Positions 22,566 through 26,338 of a stretch of 26,338 nt of DNA are shown here, one piece after another (the first letter of the stretch is position 1; each line of letters begins with the position of its first letter). Position numbers and translations under genes: made by a program. Below the pieces are notes generated by a model that saw only the letters and a list, made by a program, of their open reading frames with translations, was not told where the DNA came from and did no database searches. Source of the stretch: an uncultured Clostridia bacterium (GTDB taxonomy: Bacteria > Bacillota > Clostridia > Christensenellales > Aristaeellaceae); assembly GCA_934667105.1 (NCBI GenBank), contig CAKULG010000030.1, positions 1-26,338 on the forward strand, written 5' to 3'.

Positions 22566-23387
22566 CTACAGAATTTCCCGCTTTTTCCGGGCGGCGATGC
22601 GGCAGGCCGTGGCCAGCAGCAAGCATGCGACGCCGGGCAGGGCGTAAAACAGCGCCCCCGTGCATAAATGCATGCATAGCAGCAGCCCGCCGTAGAGCAG
22701 ATAGCGGGGAATGCGCTTTTCCTCCAGCGCCGTTCCCCGCCAGCGCCGGGGCGCGCGAGCGCGCCGCCCCAGGGAAACCAGCTGCGCGTCGGTGGCGGGG
22801 TTTTGCGCGCCCAGCAGCGCGATCAACGCTTCCCTGGAGAAAAACCGCGTTTCGATTTCGCCCTGGGCCTGGCGCTGGGCCCCGGGAGAAACCTGGCAGG
22901 GAACGCACAGCAGCGCCCCCTCCGCCCGCAGCGCCCGGGCCTGACGCTGCTTTTCCAGCACCAGGCGCGCATCCAATTGATCCTCCGCTGGAAGCTGGAT
23001 AAAGGAAACCAGCGTCCGCTTCCCCCGCAGAGAGCAAACCACTCCCTCCTCCCCCGCCTGCAAAAGCATCAGCGGCGTTTTGAGGGAAAGCAGCAGCACA
23101 ATTTCAAAATGCGCCCGCTCGGGCGGAACGGTCAGCAGCCGCTCCAGCGCCAGCTCTCCCCCGATGCGCGCACGCAGGCGTTTTTCCCGCCGGGCCAGGC
23201 GGCCGTCCCGCGTTTTTTTATAAAGCATCAGCAGCAGCCCGTACAGCGCCGCCCCCGCCGTCAGGGCGGAGGGGCGCACGCCCCACAGCGCGATAAACCA
23301 TCCCAGGCTGATAAGCAGCAGCAGCGCCCGCAGCCCCAGCGCGTCCAGCGCCTCGCCCAGGCGCGAACGATGTAAATATTCCTGCAT
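22566..23387 (-). CDS. Hypothetical membrane protein with paired terminal TM segments
   Basis: I do not recognise the family. The 273-residue protein has two hydrophobic segments near the N-terminus (ALLLLISLGWFIALWGV and ALTAGAALYGLLLMLY) and two near the C-terminus (YLLYGGLLLCMHLCTGALFY and GVACLLLATA). Between them is a basic helix (KKTRDGRLARREKRLRARIG) and a cytoplasmic alpha/beta domain of about 130 residues. The segment GEEGVVCSLRGKRTLVSFIQ and the later FFSREALIALLG recall the order of NERD/Mrr-like nuclease folds, but no catalytic motif is clear. The ATG at 23387 has GGGAGGAAG upstream. It is divergent from the NadD fusion gene. Confidence 0.7.
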   Translation of the reverse strand: MQEYLHRSRLGEALDALGLRALLLLISLGWFIALWGVRPSALTAGAALYGLLLMLYKKTRDGRLARREKRLRARIGGELALERLLTVPPERAHFEIVLLLSLKTPLMLLQAGEEGVVCSLRGKRTLVSFIQLPAEDQLDARLVLEKQRQARALRAEGALLCVPCQVSPGAQRQAQGEIETRFFSREALIALLGAQNPATDAQLVSLGRRARAPRRWRGTALEEKRIPRYLLYGGLLLCMHLCTGALFYALPGVACLLLATACRIAARKKREIL

Positions 23388-23454
23388 TCCGCTTCCTCCC
23401 CCTCTTTTCAGAATGTCCAAAATGCGATATACTATAATCAGGAGATGATAGATT

Positions 23455-24618
23455 TTGTTGCATTTGGGCGTATTGGGCGGCACCTTTGATCCCATCCACG
23501 AAGGGCACCTGGATTTGGCCCGACAGGCCATGCGGTATGTTGGGCTGGACGCAGTGCTGCTGATGCCCATGGCCCGCCCGGCGCACCGGACGGCGGAGGC
23601 CTCCATCGCCCGGCGGCTGGAAATGTGCCGCCTGGCGCTGCAAGGGGAAAGCGGGCTGCTGCTTTCGGAGGCGGGGGCTTCCAATTCCGCCCGCTTCACC
23701 ACCGACACCCTGGCCCCCCTGCGCCGGCAATACCCGGACGCGCAATTCACCTTTATCCTGGGGGCGGATAAGCTGCCCTCCCTGCCCTATTGGCACGAGG
23801 CGGACAAGCTGTTCGCCCAGTGCGATTTTCTCTGCTTTCCCCGGGCGGGCGTTTCCGCCGCCGAAGCGGTGGACCGGGCCCGGGAGGCGGGCGCGCGGGT
23901 GACGCTGCTGCCCGTGCCCTGCTCCCCCTATTCCTCCACGCTGATTCGGGCGCGCACCGCCCGCTGGGAGGATGCGCCCGGCCTGCCCCTGCCCGTGCTT
24001 TGCTATATGGCGGAAAACGGCGTTTACCAGCCCGATTTTCTGCCAAAGCTGAAAACCATGATGAACCCTCGCCGCTTTCAGCACACCCTGGGCGTGCGCA
24101 AGGAGGCGGTGCGGCTGGCGGCGCTGCATCATCTGCCCGTGCAAAAGGCCGCGCTGGCGGGATTGCTGCACGATTGCGCCAAGGGAATGCCCCTGGCCCA
24201 GATGCAGCGAATCGCCCGGGAAAACCAGCTGGCCCAAGCACCCGAGTTGCTCTCCTCCGGCGCGATGCTCCATGGCCCCGTGGGCACGTATATCGCAAAA
24301 ACGCAGTTTGGCGTGCGGGATGAGGCTGTGCTCGACGCCATCCGCAGCCACACCATCGGCCGCCCTGGCATGACGGGGCTGGAGCTGGCGGTTTTCGTGG
24401 CGGACGCCACCGAGCCGGGCCGGGAGGATTACCCCGGCCTGCAGGAGATCCGCCGTCTTTCCCAGGTATCGCTGCCTGCGGCGGCCCTTAAATCCCTGCT
24501 GCTGACAAAGGAATATCTGGAAAGCAGCCATCGACCCTTTTTCCCCATCGCGCAGAAAACCATCGATTATTTATCCGGCATTTTAACCGTTCAGGAAAAA
24601 GAATGGTTGAACGAATAA
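23455..24618 (+). CDS. nadD: Fused nicotinate-nucleotide adenylyltransferase (NadD) and YqeK-type HD hydrolase
   Basis: Residues 1 to about 190 are NadD, which makes deamido-NAD from nicotinate mononucleotide and ATP. Visible are GVLGGTFDPIHEGHL with the HxGH nucleotide motif, FILGADKLPSLPYW and the SPYSSTLIRAR stretch. Residues from about 200 on are an HD-domain protein of the YqeK type (Ap4A hydrolase): FQHTLGVRKEAVRLA, LAGLLHDCAKG with the HD pair, HGPVGTYIAK, and HTIGRPGM. The two are separate adjacent genes in most Bacillota. The start is TTG at 23455, with AGGAG ten bases upstream; no ATG in this frame fits. A TATAAT-like box lies at 23433. It is followed by rsfS, the usual order. Confidence 0.93.
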   Translation: MLHLGVLGGTFDPIHEGHLDLARQAMRYVGLDAVLLMPMARPAHRTAEASIARRLEMCRLALQGESGLLLSEAGASNSARFTTDTLAPLRRQYPDAQFTFILGADKLPSLPYWHEADKLFAQCDFLCFPRAGVSAAEAVDRAREAGARVTLLPVPCSPYSSTLIRARTARWEDAPGLPLPVLCYMAENGVYQPDFLPKLKTMMNPRRFQHTLGVRKEAVRLAALHHLPVQKAALAGLLHDCAKGMPLAQMQRIARENQLAQAPELLSSGAMLHGPVGTYIAKTQFGVRDEAVLDAIRSHTIGRPGMTGLELAVFVADATEPGREDYPGLQEIRRLSQVSLPAAALKSLLLTKEYLESSHRPFFPIAQKTIDYLSGILTVQEKEWLNE

Positions 24619-24644
24619 AAAAATACGCATAAGGAGGTCTTGGC

Positions 24645-25010
24645 ATGGATCAAGGAAAGCTCGCCCTGCAAATCGCGCAGATTCTCTACAGTAAAAAGGC
24701 TCTGGATATCCGGGTGCTCCGGGTGGCGCATCTCACGGTGATTACCGATTACATGGTCATCGCCTCAGGCCGCTCCGCCCTGCAGGTGAAGGCCCTGGCT
24801 GAGGATGTGGACGATCAATTGGCCATGGAGGGCGTCGCCCTGCGGGCCAAGGAGGGCGCAGCGGAGGGCCGCTGGGTGGTGCTGGATTACGGCACGGTGC
24901 TGGTGCATATCTTTCATCCGGAGGATCGCCAGTTTTATCACCTGGAGCGCCTGTGGGAGGACGGCGAAAACCGGGTGGCCCTTCCCTTCCTGGAGGAGGA
25001 GCAGGCGTGA
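24645..25010 (+). CDS. rsfS: Ribosome silencing factor RsfS
   Basis: This 121-residue protein binds ribosomal protein uL14 and blocks subunit joining when nutrients run low. Family features are LALQIAQILYSKKALDIRVL, the ITDYMVIASGRSALQVKALA segment, and GRWVVLDYGTVLVHIFHPE followed by FYHLERLW. AAGGAGGTCTTGGC precedes the ATG. It sits after nadD-yqeK, its usual neighbourhood, and its stop overlaps the GTG start of the next gene (GTGA). Confidence 0.96.
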   Translation: MDQGKLALQIAQILYSKKALDIRVLRVAHLTVITDYMVIASGRSALQVKALAEDVDDQLAMEGVALRAKEGAAEGRWVVLDYGTVLVHIFHPEDRQFYHLERLWEDGENRVALPFLEEEQA

Positions 25011-25351
25011 ACATCCAGATTTACTGCCTGAAGAGAAATTTCGATTCCCAGAAGGCGGAGCGCTTCTTTAAGGAGCGGAGGGTGCCCTATCAGCTGGTGG
25101 ATTTAAAAAAGCACCAGCTGGGTGCCCGGGAACTGGCCTTCTTCGCCCGGAAATTCGGCGCGGAGGCGCTGGTGGAGCGCTCTCCCGAGGCGCTTTCCCA
25201 CCCCGTGGCCTATACCGATGACGCGGCGTATATTTTAGAATGCCTTCAGCAAAACCCCCGCTTCCTGCGCACCCCCATCGTCCGCAATGGCGACCAGGCC
25301 ACCCTGGGGGCGGACGAGACTGCCTGGAAGGCCTGGATCGCCCAGGTATAA
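25007..25351 (+). CDS. ArsC/Spx-fold thioredoxin-like protein without the usual active-site Cys
   Basis: This 114-residue protein has the arsenate-reductase (ArsC/YffB/Spx) thioredoxin-like fold: IQIYCLKRNFDSQKAERFFKE at the start, VPYQLVDLKKHQLG, and a C-terminal LRTPIVRNGDQATLGADE with the cis-Pro (TPIV). The family motif usually places the catalytic Cys where this protein has Asn-Phe (KRNFDS). The only nearby Cys is three residues earlier, so arsenate reduction is doubtful. It starts with GTG at 25007, overlapping the rsfS stop, and is translationally coupled to it. Confidence 0.85.
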   Translation: MNIQIYCLKRNFDSQKAERFFKERRVPYQLVDLKKHQLGARELAFFARKFGAEALVERSPEALSHPVAYTDDAAYILECLQQNPRFLRTPIVRNGDQATLGADETAWKAWIAQV

Positions 25352-25381
25352 CGCGTTTGGAAAAATCTTACTGTTATTCTC

Positions 25382-25410
25382 TTGACAAATCCGGCGTTTT
25401 GCATTACATT
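25382..25410 (+). promoter_or_regulatory. Promoter of the surface-protein gene
   Basis: TTGACA (25382-25387), a perfect -35, and TACATT (25405-25410) are 17 bases apart. The predicted start near 25417 leaves an 80-base leader. Confidence 0.72.
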
Positions 25411-25445
25411 GTAACTGCAAACATTTCCGTATTCTTTTAACCGTG

Positions 25446-25461
25446 CGCGCCGAAAGGCGCG
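25446..25461 (+). other. GNRA-loop hairpin in the surface-protein leader
   Basis: CGCGCC-GAAA-GGCGCG is a perfect 6-bp stem capped by a GAAA tetraloop, located between the promoter and the ribosome binding site (AAAAAGGAGG, about 25480-25489). It probably stabilises the mRNA. Confidence 0.5.
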
Positions 25462-25499
25462 GGCGGGGATTCTGTAAACAAAAAAGGAGGATTACAACC

Positions 25500-26338
25500 A
25501 TGAAGAAAAAAACGTTTCTCCTTCTCCTGACGCTTTTGCTGCTGCTTTGCTGCGGAAGCGCCCTGGCCGAAGGGCACACGCATGCAATCTATGGAGTCGT
25601 CAACCTTGACTGGCCGAACCCCATCCCGATGAACGGGCCCAACGAGCCCAAGGATTTCACCATATCGCTCACCAATACGAACGCCAGCCTCAGCTGTTCG
25701 CTTTGTTACGAGTTTAACGAGCGTATTACTTTGCCCTCGGCCTCCGAACCGATACTCTTTCACTGCACAGAAATCGCTTTTCCGGCCACCTGTGAGGGTC
25801 AAGGCACTTTCCGCTTTGAATCGCAGAATTACACGTTTACCCAGGTGATCGACGGCGTGGAATACCAGAATCTGCGTCTCTCCATATACCTTTCCAGCCC
25901 CGTCCTGGGCCATGATTGGAGCAACAAGGACGGCGTGTGCGCCCGGAGCGGCTGCGGCAAGGTGTGCGATCACAGCATGACCGCCTCCCAGCGCCGGGCC
26001 TCCGGCGTCGCCGTCATGATCGCGGAGCCCACGGTAGCGCCCCCGTCCGGCAGCGGTACCACAACGAACACCCATTTTCCCACCTGCACCCAGAGCGCCG
26101 TCTGCGATATCTGCGGCAAGACGCTGCCCGCCCTGGGCCATCGCTTCAACAACTACGTTTCTAATAACGACGCGACCTGCGAGGCCGACGGCACCAAAAC
26201 CGCGCACTGCGACAACAAGGGCTGCACGGCGACGGACACCAAGCCCGATACCGACTCCGCACTGGGCCATCGCTTCAACAACTACGTTTCTAATAACGAC
26301 GCGACCTGCGAGGCCGACGGCACCAAAACCGCGCACTG
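25500..26338 (+). CDS. Secreted Cys-rich repeat surface protein (3' end outside the window)
   Basis: The ATG at 25500 follows AAAAAGGAGG, and the frame stays open to the window end. It begins with a Sec signal peptide (MKKKTFLLLLTLLLLLCCGS followed by ALA and E), with cleavage likely after ALA. A non-repetitive region follows, including NTNASLSCSLCYEF and LGHDWSNKDGVCARSGCGKVC with paired Cys. From 26133 there are 43-residue tandem units beginning LGHRFNNYVSNNDATCEADG and continuing with TKTAHCDNKGC. Such GH-x-Y-N-C-C modules are common in surface proteins of gut Clostridia, often as stalks carrying other domains. The first full unit (26133-26261) and the second partial one are identical over all 77 visible bases. 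The anchor and function lie beyond the window. Confidence 0.85.
   Translation, partial: MKKKTFLLLLTLLLLLCCGSALAEGHTHAIYGVVNLDWPNPIPMNGPNEPKDFTISLTNTNASLSCSLCYEFNERITLPSASEPILFHCTEIAFPATCEGQGTFRFESQNYTFTQVIDGVEYQNLRLSIYLSSPVLGHDWSNKDGVCARSGCGKVCDHSMTASQRRASGVAVMIAEPTVAPPSGSGTTTNTHFPTCTQSAVCDICGKTLPALGHRFNNYVSNNDATCEADGTKTAHCDNKGCTATDTKPDTDSALGHRFNNYVSNNDATCEADGTKTAH
26133..26338 (+). repeat. 129-base tandem repeat in the surface-protein gene
   Basis: The unit starts at CTGGGCCATCGCTTC at 26133 and again at 26262, a period of 129 bases (43 codons). The 77 bases of the second copy in the window match the first without a difference. Confidence 0.92.

Noticed and set aside
23218..24531. A 437-codon minus-strand open frame
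   Set aside because: It is the complement of the NadD-YqeK gene, in a different frame from the real membrane-protein gene.
25437..26336. A 299-codon minus-strand open frame
   Set aside because: It is antisense to the secreted repeat protein; its internal repeats only mirror the 129-base DNA repeat.

Overview
This window looks like the chromosome of a GC-rich, spore-forming member of the Bacillota (class Clostridia, probably a gut lineage). The reasons are a sigma-K gene, a T-box leader on serS, GTG and TTG starts behind strong GGAGG ribosome binding sites, an ATGA-overlap operon style, a tRNA gene with encoded CCA, and a secreted Cys-rich repeat protein of the type common in gut Clostridia. 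The genus cannot be told from sequence reading alone.

Positions 1-2930 are an accessory patch of visibly lower GC. It holds two decayed copies of the same DDE transposon lying tail to tail, one intact NADAR-family gene, an intact tRNA-Arg(CCT), and 251 bases further on the 5' half of a second tRNA-Arg(CCT) cut at the anticodon loop. This looks like a worn integration site.

Positions 3141-7583 form a sugar-catabolism locus. A LacI-type repressor on the minus strand faces a plus-strand operon: zinc dehydrogenase, RpiB/LacAB-type isomerase, ROK sugar kinase and ribulose-phosphate-3-epimerase-type epimerase. The promoter (TTGACT-17-TATGAT) and two TGAAA-N2-TTTCA palindromes lie between them. The dehydrogenase has a one-base frameshift and the kinase an in-frame TAA, so the pathway is either decaying or the sequence has errors. 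A Dabb-domain protein and a convergent aldo/keto reductase follow.

Positions 9074-14833 hold housekeeping and amino-acid genes: serS (minus strand) behind a T-box leader, then hom (minus strand) divergent from an operon of a UPF0735 ACT protein, thrC and thrB. Together hom, thrB and thrC take aspartate semialdehyde to threonine. A perfect 20-base palindrome sits in the divergent promoter region.

Positions 14933-18871 hold an AAA ATPase and an OmpR-type two-component system on the minus strand, then sigK on the plus strand. The histidine kinase lacks a normal start codon at its junction with the response regulator.

Positions 19087-23387 (minus strand) hold a GH125 alpha-mannosidase with an SGNH esterase, which suggests mannan or N-glycan trimming, and then a pair of uncharacterised genes: a membrane protein and a Cys-rich propeller-like protein. 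Positions 23455-25351 (plus strand) hold a NadD-YqeK fusion, rsfS and an ArsC/Spx-fold protein. The window ends inside a secreted protein whose 129-base tandem repeats are identical in the sequence visible.
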